A stretch of DNA of 64,000 nt, taken from Akebia trifoliata. Lineage: Eukaryota; Streptophyta; Magnoliopsida; Ranunculales; Lardizabalaceae. How positions within the stretch are numbered: position 1 is the stretch's first letter; each line of letters begins with the position of its first letter. The translations under genes and the position numbers were made by a program. Below are positions 49,801 to 63,699 of this stretch, piece by piece. Below the pieces are notes generated by a model. It was not told the origin of the DNA and did no database searches. It saw nothing but the letters and a program-made list of their open reading frames with translations. The stretch spans positions 1,736,001-1,800,000 of the forward strand of contig CM030709.1 in NCBI GenBank assembly GCA_017979445.1, in the 5' to 3' direction.

Positions 49801-52800
49801 CCAAAATTCTGGAATGTATTTTCGTATCAATCAATATCCAAATGTATCGTCATTCCTCTATGTATAATTCTGCCTTGTCTGTCAGCTCATTGAGACATCT
49901 AACGAAATCGGGATTTAAACCTTGATCTGAGGTAGTGGAACATATCCCATTAGTTGTCATTTTGAAATTTGTAGTGAATTCCATTTGACTAATTTTGTGG
50001 GAAACATTATTCTGAACATTACTCATCATTTATCAAGAAAAGCTGGAAATCATAAAAGGGATAAAAAAGAGAGATTAAATTTGATTTCAGCCTCTGGTGG
50101 TGGTTCTTGTGTATCTATGAATTACCCCTTTTTTGCTACTTAAGCTTTACTCATGAACCTTCATTCCAAGTAGAAGCAGTTTGAATTTTGCTGGAAAATG
50201 GAAGAAAAGGTTCAAGGTTTTAAGCCATTATTTTCCAACAAAATTCATCTTTCCAACATCATATGCAATACTCAAGGATTTGAAAGATTTTCCATTTCCT
50301 TTTCAGGGTTTGAGATGGTATCTCGACATTATTCTTCTTTTTTCAATTGTTAGTTTCATAATATTTGTATTTCTGCAGATGTTTAGATGTGCATTACGAA
50401 GAAGCCCTTCTTCCAACTTGGCAAATGACTGCATCACAGCAATGGCGGAGGGCCTCCATTCCACTTTCTACAATCATTTTCTTGTTCTTCTGTGGGGAGA
50501 TGGCGACCCTGCTTATTTAGCTAAGGACGTTTCTTCTGTTGATTCAGAATGGGAGGCTTTTTGTAATATTATAATGCAAATGTGTGGAAAGTTGACGTTC
50601 ATTCCTCAAAAACATTCTGATTCTATGCCGCAATCATCGTGGGAGTTTCTTATTAACAGCAAATTTCACAAGAGTTATTGTAAGGGTTCATCTATTTCCG
50701 GGATTTCTTTTGCATCATCTCTTGACACACAGGAGATTAATTGCTTCAATTCAAGCACAGTGGACAAACAGAGCCCAGATAAGTCATTCTATGCTCAGCT
50801 TTTACTGGAGACTTTAGATGCCTTGCATGCTCTCTATGAAAGTTTGAAACTGGATAATCTTCGTAAAAGGTAAGTTCTCGTCTTTTTAAGTCATTTTTTC
50901 TTCTGCAAGCATCCTTTTTACAGTCGATTTTTCTGCCTTTTCATTTTAAACTTGTATAATCAGAAATATCTATGCAGAACTACTTGGTATTAAACATGAT
51001 GATGTACAAGGAGGAATGTCCATCTCCAGTACTATTAGGTTTAGATTAAAAATTTTTCAGCTGACATGGGATGAGATGCACCATGTTGGAACTCTGAAAC
51101 CAGTGTCATTTAAACTTCAACTTTGTGGAAACTGACAGTGTATGGTTTTAGTGTTCATGAGAAGGATTAAAAAGATGATTTTATGTGTTTAGCTATGTAG
51201 GTATTGTCCAAGGTAGAAAGCTGTTCATGTTTTGGGATACATCTTACCTAATTCTATTTCACAATTTTATTTACTTTCTGAAAAAGAAAAATGGTTCAAG
51301 GTAAAATTCACAAAGAACAAATATTCTGTTAAGGCATATATGCCCTTAGATTGTTACTTATTGCCTCAATCCATGTAATTTTTGCCCTAATCTCGTCCTT
51401 TTTGGAACTTTAATCTATCCCTAATCGCTCCTCAATGGTGCTGTTGTCTTTGGTCCTTGTTACATATGCCCGAACCTTCTCAACTGTTCTCCCTTTATTT
51501 TATTTCCTTCGGGGCTATTCCTAGATTACTAAAGAAATGCTTATTTCAATATTTTTCTTTCATAATCTTTCCAATCATCCGTCTCGACATCTTCATTTCT
51601 ACTTTACTTGTTCATGATTGCCAATTGCTCAAATTTTTTGCTCAATGAAGTCTATTTTTCGTACGGGTAGAAGATATATTATAAAAGATGAGAACAAAAG
51701 ACAAGATTAAAAAACAAACAAACAAACAAATATAACAGAAGCAGAGTAACACTAGTAATGAGTAAACACACCCAAACTCCTATGCTATGATCTATCCATA
51801 CAAAACAGCTTCCAGTTAAAAAGACAATCCTCTAATAATGCACCTTTGCACTCAAATTACCTGCATCAGAAGAACATTATCCCAAGAAAACTGATAGCGA
51901 CCTCAGGAACAATAGTGAGCCTTCCCATCAAAGATGCAGCTGTTATGTTCCTTTCTGGAGGCCCAACAAATAGCAAATGGGAGCTAGCGACCAAAGGAAA
52001 AGATACAACATACCTCGGTAAAACCCTATATCTGTTAAACAGAGAAGAAACATGAGTCCAAAATTCGTGAGCGGAGATTTATTAGATCATAAGATGATTC
52101 ATGGATTCACCACTAGCTTTTCAGAGAAAACATGTCAAAAATATAATACCCTGAGAGATGGTATTATCCGCAGTCAAATCCAATCTAAGGCAGCCACCCA
52201 AAAAAAAGAAAAGGACACGTTAGATGGAACTCAAGCACAAGTTATACTCTCAGGAAGATAGGATGGACTTCATAAGATTACTGTACTATCATATGGACTT
52301 ACCTACGCATCGTCTGCAGAACTAATTGGATATGCATGAGAGTTTAGGTTCTTGGTGTGGCAATCATGAATTTAACACTTGAGTTTGTGCTTACAGGGAC
52401 TTGGGACTTCTGGTTGTTCTATTATGTGATATCTCTGCTTTTCTGGGCGAGGAGAGTTATGTGGATTATTATTTCCGTGATTTTCCTCATCTTCTTAAGA
52501 AAGTTGGGATTTGCCAGATGTCCTCGTCTCCTAGAACTCCACCAAGCTTATTCAGATGGCTTGAAATTTGTTTGCAGTATGGCTGTAGTTTCGCAAATAT
52601 TAATGACCTTCCACCTCTAATTTGTAAAGATGGAAGTTCAGTGGTGTGCTGGGCCAGGAAGATAGTATCATTCTATAGTTTATTATCAGGGGTCGAAAGG
52701 ATGGGCAAGAAGCTTTCTTCAGGTGTTTACTGTAACATTGCCTCAGGATCGTCACGTACTTCTGAGGAGCTCACTGTCCTGGCGATGGTTGCGGAAAGAT

Positions 52801-55800
52801 TTGGACTTCAACAGCTAGACTTACTACCTGTTGGTGTATCTCTTCCTTTGCGACATGTTAGTTTTTCCTCACGATTATATTGACTTTCATATATCTTTAT
52901 TGAGTCGTGCTGTAGTGACCTCATTTCACACTTTTCTGCCGTGGTGGTGCGTACAGAACCATAGATGCTTTCCACTTGTATCTCGATGAAAAGCATCTAT
53001 GGTTTGTACACACATCCAAGTCAGCAAAGTGTGAAATGAGGTCAATCTTTGAGGTCACTTCAGCATTATCCATCTTTATTGAATGCTTGTAAACGGGTGG
53101 TGTGGTATGGAATTGTTTGAAAGCATGCATGAAGAAAAATTTCATGCTCATGAATGTAGTAGAGGGTTTCTTAAGTTCCCATAAGGTAGATCCAAGTATA
53201 GTCTATAACATCATACAGGTACATGTGATGCATCTCAGGTTCATTTGACCACCACTCAGTTTCTACCCCCTCCTAGGACATCTAGGGCAGAAGTCGTGGT
53301 TCAGATAATTGCAAGTCATATGTTTCTGTAATTTTCTAGGACTGAATGGTTGCTCTTATCCCTTTGCCTCGTACTTACAATGCTGCATCCTAATTATTGA
53401 AGAACTTTGAAATAATAATTTACTCGTCTTGTTCATTTTCTTGTTCATCTGATTAAAATGATGATTTCGTTCCATGATTCGTAGGCACTGGACAAATGTC
53501 AAGAATCTCCTCCCACTGATTGGCCTTCAGCTGCATATGTTCTTATTGGTCGAGAAGATTTGGCATTGTCGTGTTTGGAACACTCAAGCAAATCCAAGGA
53601 GCTTGAATCCCAAACCAATGTGAATTTAATCTCTATATCTGCTCCTTACATGCTTCATTTGCATCCAGTGACAATCCCTTCCTCAATTTCTGATACGATA
53701 GGATCAGATGGTGCGAAGATTGAGGACACAGATTCCCTCGAGGGGTCTATGATAGATGGTATGGAGCATATCTTCAACTCCAGCACACAGTTGCGATATG
53801 GCCGGGATCTGCGATTGAATGAGGTTGGTTCGATGTACAAAGATAATTTCTCAAGACTTTTGTGTGGAGCTTTTGTTGTTTTCAGATCAAGTTATCATAC
53901 TATCATGGTTGCAACACATGCTCACAGTTATCGTCATCATCATCAGCTGACTAAATCCTTTTCCTCCATGTATAAATAAAATTTATGGTCAGGATTTTAC
54001 ACAGGCTGCCAACCTGATACAACCGTCCTCCTCCACTTCTCTTTCGAAAGAAGTGGTAGTTATAAATTCATACAAGGAGTAGGTTCACTTGCTTGACCAC
54101 CACATCTCCTTTCCCTTGATTTGAGGTATTTGACACCACTTTTTGTCACTGTGTCATGCCTATGTCTCCATAGTTCCTCTTTCAGACACCACTCCCTTTT
54201 GCTTGTGAGAGTGATATACACATAAAATGACTTTGTTAGTTGACATGGGCACACATTGAGTGGGGTGCCACTTGGTGCATGTTCAGAATGGATGCACTTT
54301 TTTCCATCCACAATAAATCTTGCTAGTTTCATAACATCATGATCATTGTCACATCAGAACTCTTCACGGTCGGCGACATGAATCATATTTCTTCATGAGC
54401 TTGAAAGAGTGAGTCAAAGTTCATGTAAACATTGTGTGTTACATCACTGTGTCATGATTGTAACAATTTGAACCATGATAATCTTTTGGATACTCAAACA
54501 TATATCAAACGATGATGGTTATTTTATGGGGTTGGCTTTTGACCTAGGAAATTACCTGGATGGGATCCATTGAAAGATGGACCTAACCCCTCCTTATGCT
54601 AGCCATGTTTGGTTGAGGATGGACCATTCTTTGGGTCCTTGGAACAGGCACCCTAAATTTTCTATTTTTATTTTCTGTTTGTGTATTGTGGTGAAGTTCT
54701 TGAATTGATACATTCTAGAGGTGTTTTAATGTTACCATATGTTGAATTTTACAAATTGGAGTTTTAAGTGAAGTATACATTGGCTAGATTATGTTTAAAA
54801 TCTACCTAAGATGTTTAACAATGAGAAGAGGTAATTAATGATATAACTATATAAAGTATATTTTCCATCCATATGCTCTTGAAATATGTGATCTGTTTTT
54901 TTTTTCTTCCAAATGCATGGTTGGGTAAGCTCGCAATGATCACCACTTTTTCTTGATCAATGTGCATGTCAATTAGTTATACATGATTTTATTCGATCGA
55001 TTATTTTTAATTTGGTCTTAATTGTCTCTTCCAACTCAACCAACATCATTTAGTCTCTTTATAAGGGTGAAAAATGTCTTATTTTTGACATGATGTGGAT
55101 TTTATGATAGTTGCATCATATGTCATGCTGTTCTTTCTTGGATTGCACAATATCTGGTTTACCAATGCTTTAAGAATAAATACCTGAATTTCATCGTTAC
55201 CCAACTTACATCTTTCTACCTAATAATAGTTTTTTTTTTAAATTCCACAGGCTAGGCGTCTTTTGTGCTCGGCGAGACCTGTGTCAATTCAAACATCTGG
55301 TAATCCTAGTGCCTCTGATCAGGACCTCCAACAGGTACTTATTTTATTTTTCTTCTTCCTTGAATGCTATTTCATTGTGTTAAGGGAAAATATCTTCTGT
55401 TTGTTGCATAGTTGGGAACTGGTGGATTGTCTGTGGGACACAATGATAGTTTTTATTTTTTTACTACAATTGTTGTAAAATTACGATCTTACCATTTTTG
55501 TGGTTTTTAAATTGGATGGAACACTTGTTAAAAATGGAAGATAAAATATTAAATAATAATATAAAGCTCCCAGCGGAATTATATTTTTGGTAAATTATTC
55601 CTTGTTGTAAAGTTTACCATTTTCATGTCAAACTCTTGATGAAGATCCTTCTGAGCTTGTCAGTGGTTGTATGACCATCATTGCTGGCAATGATATCATC
55701 AATGTATTCTAGGGGAACCAAAATCCCATGTGGCCTATGATGTACAAACACTGAGTCGTTGGTCTAGCATCTAAGGAATCTAAAGGTAATAGTAGTTCGA

Positions 55801-58800
55801 CTGAATCAATCAAACCAAGCACGGGGACACCAATTAAGTCCATATATTGCCTTCTTTGATATTCATACTTTAATATACTTCCCATGACGAGTAAAATATT
55901 AACTCTTGCACAATTGTCTTATTGGATGTAGTGTCGAGTGAATGTCGATAACTTCGTTATGCCTCTAGAATAAACTCCCCCTTCCAATATCTGTTAGGTA
56001 GACTTGTTTGTCATATTTGGTATCATTTAGTTATGTTTTTATTCCTTTTGTGATTTCTTTTTTGTTTTGAAGGCTCAATTATGGCAACTTGCACAAAGGA
56101 CTACTGCTCTCCCTCTTGGCCGTGGGGCATTTACCCTTGCTACCACCTGTACTCTTTTGACAGAGGTACTTCTATTTACAAAGCTGTTAACTAGTAGAGA
56201 ATCACATTGCAATTGTTTATATCACATGTCATTTGTTTTCTAGTGATATTTTATGCAGTTGAGTAATTATAAACACATTGTTGTTTCTAATAGATTCTAT
56301 GGCAATTTTCTAGGCACTCGTAGTTCCAAAGCTTATCTTGGCAGGTCGTTTGCCTGTTCAACAGAATGCAACTGTATGTTCTTGTTAACTTCATTTGCTA
56401 ATTTATTAATGCTTTGCAATATCTTTATTTTTTGATAATCACCTTCTACGCTTTATCCTAAATATTGGGTGGCCACATGAATCGTTTTTCTTCATTCAAC
56501 TCTGTCTTGACTTATATTTTCTGTCATTACACACGACCTCAAATATTTTCTTACTTTTTCAGTCCATCTCATTTTCAGTCTTCCTCTTACCATTTTATTC
56601 TTCAACTTGGGTCAAAGCATTCCTCATCGTTGTCATCATTGTTCTTTGTTGCACGTACCCAAGCCATTTGAATTGATCATCCTTAATTTTATCTCCTATT
56701 GATTCCTTCAAATATAATATTTTCTATGGGTCACAGAATACTCCTGAAGCGTGCCTCTACTTAGCCCGTCAGCTCTGATTCTATGGGTCACATTAACTCT
56801 CCATCTGTATGGATAGTTGATCCTAAATAATAGAAGTGGTCTCTTTGGTGTATTTGCCCATCGTATCTGAAACCCTTTGTTTCTAAGACCCTTATATTTT
56901 TCTCTCTCCTTTGGTTTTTTATCTTTCCTCTTTCGTAGGTTGCCCAAAAAGTAGTTGCTTATTTGTATTTTGTGATTATTATGATTTATTCTTCATGTGC
57001 AGGTCAATCTAGATCCAAATACAAGAAATATACTGGAACTTAGATCTTGGCCAGAGTTTCACAATGCTGTTGCTTCTGGACTGAGACTGGCTCCTTTACA
57101 GGTTTATCTTTACTTGTCTCAATGCTGTACTTTGTAGTTCATAATAGTTATATGCAGATATCTAGTTTCAGTTTGTAATATACTAACATTTATCAGTAGA
57201 TTTCTATACTAACATAAATATTCTATTTATGTTTCCTTGACTTCTATGTCATTTTTGTGGTTCTTGATATTCCATTTTTTTTCATTTTAGTACTAATTCA
57301 TTTCTCAAAGCATGTCTATGGTATTTAGGTCCTCATTTTAATTAATGTAATTTTCTTTTCTTATCTTACTTCTGATGTTTGAAGGTTTCCCAATCCACAG
57401 ATTTTACCTTGAATTTAAAATATTGATACGTCTAGACCTGTTTTTTTCAGGGGAAAATGTCAAGAACGTGGATAACATACAACAAACCAATCGAGCCAAA
57501 TGTTACTCATGCTGGACTTCTCCTTGCACTAGGATTGCACGGACATTTGTGTGTTTTAACAGTCACCGACATTTATCAGTACTTTTCTCAGGTGTAGTAT
57601 TCCACTTTGTTGTGTTCAGTTTTTATCGTCTCTTTCATCATATTCTTTTCCACTATTCTGAATTTCTTTTGGAATATCAACTGTTTTTTTTACTTGTGAT
57701 AGTAAGAAGTCAGAAGGACCTTGACCTTCTGAAAGAGCAATTAGATTTATGCGGCCCTCTTAGCAAAATTACCATAATGATATGAAAGTTAATTTCAAAT
57801 TTTATTTGTTGTAACAGAAAGACTTCAAAAATTATGATTTTTGATTAATTTATGTTTAATACATAAGATTGCTTGCTGCACTGTTCTCAATCTCCCAGAA
57901 ATATTTACTATTTTTCTCATTCGAAGGGTTTTCTTTACTTATTCCCTCCCTTCTTTAAATATGCTTGGCATTCTTTCCCTTTTCTTTGCAATATTCTTTG
58001 TTAATGTTAGCTTTCTTCCGTTCTTTGCCTTCTGAACCGGTTGTCCTTATAGGAACATGAGAGCACAACAGTAGGATTGATGCTTGGTCTGGCATCATCA
58101 TATAGGGGGACTATGCAACCAGCTATATCGAAGGTAATATTATGTGCAATTGAGCTCGTCGTAAGTTGTTACTCTTGCTCTTACTTTTTTGTTTCTAATT
58201 AAGAGAGGGATTGCAACAAGATCAAGTTACGAGGAGTGTAATTGTATTTCAACATGGACTTTTGTAGTTCCTTAATGGGAATACTGGTATTTTATTTAGC
58301 ATAAGGGATCAGTCCTAAGCTTGTACCTGTTTGCACTATTTATGCGTGTATCAACTGCTCATGTTAAAGAGGGAGGCCTGTTGGAATATTTTATTTGCAG
58401 ATGATATAGTATTGTTTGATGAAATGAGGGGGCAAATTCATAACTAAAACTATGCTGGGATACCTTGGAAACTATGTATATTAAGATATATAGGGACCAA
58501 GACAAAATATGGTAGGATACCTTAGAACCTAAGGATATTAAGATAGGTTGGTTGAACATAAAATATATGAAGTGCAACTTTAGTATGAAAGCTCTTAGGG
58601 GTGAGACACTTGTTAACATTGATGGCCAAGAAATATCCTAAAGGGTCTGTTTCTGTTATTTAAATTTCATTATCCATAGAGATGGAAAGATTGGTGAGAA
58701 TGTATCTTATTGGATTAGTGTAGGATAGATAATGTGGAGTAGGCGCTTCAAGAATTCTATGTGATTGGTTTGTACTGATCAAGCTAAAGGGTAACTATAA

Positions 58801-61800
58801 AAGACAAAAGTAAGAACAACCATAAGGGGAAATTTGCATATTTTTTAAAATTAAATTCAAACGCTAGACATTGTCTGAATTCCCCGATGCAATTACTTAG
58901 CTGGATGAAGTAAAAACATAAAAAAAATCAACCATGCCCGAAGAGAAGTGTAGATTATTGGTTAAAAGTAATGCATATAAAATTAGGATTAGCTACTAAA
59001 TCGTTATTTAATTATAAATCTCTTATTTTTCTCTTGCTCGTTGTAAGCCAGTTGTTTTTGTTTCCACAAGTATTTTCAATTGGAATTTATGCTAAACAAA
59101 TTAAACTGTTTGTTGCAGTCTCTATATTTTCATATTCCTTCTCGCCATCCATCTTCCTTCCCAGAATTGGAGTTACCAACACTTTTGCAGGTACAAGGCA
59201 TTCTATTTTGTTTTTTAAATGACTTATTTTGCCCATTATTGATAGGTCCACTCCTTCCTCGGATATATAACGCCGTGGTGATAACATAGAGTTATAGAAA
59301 TGCGTAGGTTAACTATTTCTTCGTCCCAGCATTGATGCCCAAAATGTTATCTTCTGTACTCTTTCATATTTGTTCCTATTTCCAATCCAGTCTGAAACGT
59401 GAAGCCTTTGAATTACTTTATCAATAGTCACGGGGTTTGGATTTACTTTGGAGTTTCTATCACTTGTTTGAGTAAAAAAGTATATTTTCAGAAAAAAAAA
59501 ATCCTGGAAACTTAAGTGAATGTTTCTCTGCAAATACAAACATGCAAATGGTGTGAATGGTATTTTACTGTATGCGTGCTGCAGAAAGAGTACAATATTT
59601 CAAGGGTAAGATGTTCAGGATGTATTGGTACCTGGAAAAGCAGAAAGAATTAAATAATTTGATTTGGCTGTTTTTAAATGATAGCTTTCCTCTTTTTTTC
59701 TTTTCAGATAAACTTTCAATTCTGACTATTATTTTTTCCCCAGTCAGCAGCACTCATGGCTATTGGAATTCTTTATGAAGGATCAGCACACCCACAAACA
59801 ATTCAAATTCTTCTGGTATCTACCTTTGTTTTCTAGCATGGTTAAAGTTGCTTTTTCTGCTTAATATTTTTATTTCGAATCAGAAATCTTTCGCTTATTA
59901 TCATGTGTTCTTCATATGCATAATCATAAGAACCGAGAAGGATTCACAAAATCTAATTTTTCAAGTTGTCTAATTGCTAGAACGTTTGAATTTACTTTTG
60001 TTGGCATTCTTTAATCCTGTTTATTAATTTGGGACCTTGGAGTTATTGGTGGAAGCAGAAAACCAGTTTTTCTTTTGTTTGCTACAAATGCAACTTTGAG
60101 ACTATTCAGTTGATTCATATTGAGGCTTTACTAGTACCATAATATTTTTTGTTTCCCTCCCCCCTCTCCATTTCTGGTTTTATTGTCCATTCTTTAAAAT
60201 TGCTTGTCATCTCTTCCTCTCATTGAAATTCCTCATCTCTTTCTTATAGAACTCATAAAAATTCTATCACAGTCTTAATATGTTGAATGTAATATTTTGT
60301 TGTCAAGTGTATAAATGTAGATGAGGAATTCAATGGATTGCCTTTTAAAACAATATAATTGAAGAAGCTCTATCAGGCAGATGGTAACTGCATGGTGAAC
60401 TTTGTGATGGAAACTTTAGATCCACATTTAGAGAGGAATCCTTGGTAGGTAATGTTTTCATGTAAAGTCAAATAAGTCTTGCAAATATGTATATTTTTTC
60501 AATATCAATTATGTATTCTGGAAACACAATCTGGTCTGGAAACACAGTGATAATGTGGTGTAGAACAAATTTAACTTTCCTCATGATTTAACAGACTATT
60601 TTGTTATATGCTACCTCACCGTTTTGCTATCTGTTTGCTGATCTAATCTTTGAATTTTAACTTGGTAATAATTTTATTGCTATGTATTTTAAATTCATAC
60701 GTAATGGGTTCCAGTAATCAGTTCTCAGTCCCTGAAAAATCCCTACGTGAAAGACTATCTACTCTATTCAGCTGGACATTTTAATATATATATATATATA
60801 TATCGTGCTTAATTTTTAACTCTTGGCTGCCTATTTCTTAGCTTTTTATCTTGTAGATTATGCTGGCAAAAGTTTTAGGTTTGTCAACTTTCTTTACAGG
60901 GTGAAATAGGGCGTAGAAGTGGAGGTGATAATGTACTTGAAAGAGAAGGTTATGCTGTGGCCGCAGGATCTGCATTGGGACTTGTGGCTTTGGGTATGAA
61001 TTACTGTATATAAATAGTTTGGTTTTATAAATATTACTACTATAACTAACTTAGTTTAATTAAACATTAAGGTCGAGGAGAGGATACACTTGGTTTCATG
61101 GACACTTTAGTGGATCGGCTGTTTCAATATATCGGTGGCAAAGAATTTCATAATGTATGCTGGTGAACTCCTTTTTCCAAATATCTCCCCTCCCCCCTTT
61201 TCCTTTCCTCTTGGTGTAGAATCTGGGTTTAAACCTGTCATATTGTTGCAACAATTTCTTTGCAAGCTGGGAAACAGGATTTGATCTGGATGCATCTATC
61301 ATGTTGCAATTTTATTAATGAAGTCTAGTACTTCTGAGAATGACATCCTTTTTTTTTTAAAATCAGGAGAGATCACTTTCTGTGACACCATCTGTTGATG
61401 ATCACAATCGTGGTGCTGGGCAGGTGACGCAAACTACAAACCCAATTTTTTTGCCTATCTTTTTGGTCTACTACAACATGAGAACTTTGCTTCACCAGAT
61501 TCTGAATAACTACAACAAATCTCTTTTGCCAGTACCAATTGATGGGTTTATTTTGTTGATTATGTGTACTTAGATGATGGATGGAACACCTGTCAATGTT
61601 GATGTCACTGCACCTGGTGCTATAATTGCTCTCGCTCTAATGTTTCTAAAGGTAAGCTTTCCTCGGGGAAGTTTTTGTTAACATTTGATAGTTGACCTTT
61701 CAATAGCACATACACTACTTTGAGTGCATTCTAAAAGCGCAAAAGCTCCATATGAGCCTCAAGATAGTCTTACTTAACCAATTTCTTGTTACAGACAGAA

Positions 61801-63552
61801 TCTGAAGTCATAGCATCTAGACTCTCCATTCCTCATACTCATTTTCATTTGCAATATGTGAGGCCTGATTTTATAATGCTGCGTGTCATTGCTCGGAATA
61901 TGATTATGTGGAGCAGGTAACATTATCATTATGGAGTTGTCCAGTAAGCCACCTTAATGCTCTGAGCTACACGTAGGCTGATGTTCCAACTTAAAATATT
62001 TGTTGTAATGTAGGGTTCAGCCATCTAGGGATTGGATTCAATCCCAAATTCCTGAAATTGTGAAGATTGGGGTCGCAAACCTTGGAGATGAGACAGGTGA
62101 CTCTGATGAAATGGATGTTGAAGCACTAGTTCAGGCATACGTAAATATAGTGGCTGGAACATGCATTTCTCTTGGTAAGTCTTTTTATTTTAGCACGTAC
62201 CATACCTTTTCCTGATTACCTTGAAATGCTCCTTGTATACTATTTTCTTTTCACGGGTCTTCTGATATAAAAACCGAGCCTGTAACTCAACACGTTAGGT
62301 TCGTATTGGCCATGGGTTCAATTTTTATATCAGAAGACCTACGAAAAGAGATGTGTGAGTTTCCATTCTATAAAAATACGTCCAAAATTTTGGTCTGCTA
62401 TATGGCCTACAGTATTGATATGTACCCTAAAATATGCTATGCTATTTTATGACTCTGAGTCAATATATTACTATACAGTTTCAGACCTCAGAAATCCTAA
62501 CATTCCTTCATACTATTGCTAATTTTTTTTTAAAAAAGAAAAGAAAAAGAACAATATGTATCAATGTGGTATGACATGTATTGATGTTTTGTGTTATGCT
62601 CAAATAAGATCCTTGTTGTAGTCTGATCTCATGTATAGGCAGAGCATCGAGCAAGAGTAGCCTCAACACTAAAATAGTTTGGTTACACAACATTCTAGAT
62701 GATTGACGTATTAAACTTTTGTCAGATTCATGCGTTAGTATGAATTATTGCCAGTCCAACTTTTCTAGCTATAAGAACAAAGAAATCAGTGATTTAACTC
62801 AATCTAATATTTTATCTGGCTTTTGGAAGTTGTACTTAGTGAAGATCAACTAGAGTTTGTAATGAATTTCCCAACAGCTATTTATCGCTGAAGAATATTT
62901 GAAATTAGAGTATAACATTATTGTATGTATATTCGTTTGAGTCTGGTCGATCATCTCGATCTTTGCAATTAAAAATGTGTCTGCATTTACAAGATGCAAT
63001 TGAGTAGGTTTAGTTTCATGGGATGTTTTAGGGAATGGGCTTTACCACTTACGATTATATTAAGCATGCGGAATGTTGGCAGGGTTGAGATATGCTGGTA
63101 CAAGAAATGGCAATGCACAGGAATTGCTTCACAACTATGCTATCTACTTTCTGAATGAGGTGTGAACTTTGTTTTGATGCTTCTGACCTATCTTTGATAG
63201 TTGAGAAATTGAAGTTGATTCATTAAATATGCAGATCAAGCCTGTTAATGTTACAAGTGCAAAGGGTTTGCCAAAAGGGTTGTCACAGTATGTAGATCGG
63301 GCCACATTGGAGATATGCCTGCACCTCATTGTTCTTTCCCTTTCTGTTGTAAGGAGCTTTATTTTTTTCTGCTTTTATTCTTTGATCTTGCTACCATATC
63401 CAAATAAAAATTATGATCAATCATCTGAAACTATTATTTTGTGGTAACAGGTTATGGCAGGCTCTGGACACCTACAAACATTTCGTTTATTGAGATTTCT
63501 TCGCAGTCGAAATTGTGCCGATGGGCATGGTAATTATGGTATCCAAATGGCT
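43816..63552 (+). CDS. APC1: Anaphase-promoting complex subunit 1, first 1,414 residues (partial, runs off right edge)
   Basis: The largest scaffold subunit of the APC/C ubiquitin ligase, which drives mitotic exit. Exons: 43816-44045, 44366-44429, 44577-44661, 44887-45173, 45332-45437, 45558-45718, 46749-46936, 47017-47086, 49264-49434, 50379-50869, 52397-52856, 53485-53823, 55251-55334, 56073-56165, 56314-56373, 57003-57101, 57451-57591, 58053-58133, 59119-59190, 59744-59815, 60900-60993, 61072-61154, 61367-61423, 61574-61651, 61795-61916, 62014-62174, 63083-63159, 63235-63348, 63451-63552. All are in phase. The N-terminus VLGEFKPFGLIAEALDGKP matches plant APC1 and opens a WD40-like propeller (about 1-500). 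Proteasome/cyclosome repeats follow: LLLALGLHGHLCVLT (about 1020), TVGLMLGLASSYRGT (about 1050), ALMAIGILYEGSA (about 1100) and AVAAGSALGLVALG (about 1140). Several introns carry LINE and MITE insertions. Confidence 0.97.
52909..53064. mobile_element. 156 bp MITE, copy 2, in APC1 intron 11
   Basis: The outer ends GCTGTAGTGACCTC and GAGGTCACTTCAGC are inverted repeats. A second inner pair, CCTCATTTCACACTTT and its complement, follows. Block order matches 34397-34513 when this copy is read on the minus strand. There is no coding capacity. Confidence 0.7.
56465..56900 (-). mobile_element. RTE-type LINE remnant, antisense in APC1 intron 15
   Basis: On the minus strand, decayed frames read WRVNVTHRIRADGLS, then further along KIKDDQFKWLGYVQQRT and later an MKKNDSCGHPIF-like end. 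These line up in order with the region of RTE LINE ORFs after the reverse transcriptase core (V-HRI-AGW-KWR, then LRW-GHVQRR). Stops and frameshifts make it non-functional. Confidence 0.65.
58305..58800 (+). mobile_element. RTE-type LINE reverse transcriptase remnant in APC1 intron 18
   Basis: Decayed frames read GSVLSLYLFALFMRVSTAHV, then LFADDIVLFDE (the reverse transcriptase FADD box), then LVNIDGQEIS and HRDGKIGENVSYWISVG. This is the expected order for a plant RTE LINE. Frameshifts and stops are frequent. Confidence 0.75.
60784..60803. repeat. (TA)n microsatellite in APC1 intron 20
   Basis: About ten TA units, directly seen, roughly 100 bases upstream of exon 21. Confidence 0.85.
62247..62348. 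mobile_element. Perfectly paired hairpin element in APC1 intron 26
   Basis: CTTTTCACGGGTCTTCTGAT and the following TATAAAAA are mirrored at 62322-62348 with only three mismatches over 27 bases. The loop is about 48 bases. The high arm identity suggests a young small foldback element or a recent inverted duplication. Confidence 0.6.
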
Positions 63553-63699
63553 GTAAGTTTCCTGTATTATTACCATATTTTAGCATTGTGTTATAATAAA
63601 TGTGCTTATGTTAGTATTGAGGCAGCTAATAGGACTACGTCAATACGAGGGTTCAGTTTCATTGAGGGGGGTGGATGCTAATTCTTTGGTTATCTTGTG

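Noticed and set aside
51846..52261. Two adjacent 69-codon frames in APC1 intron 10
   Set aside because: They are not similar to APC1, lack splice sites that would include them, and read as intronic chance frames.
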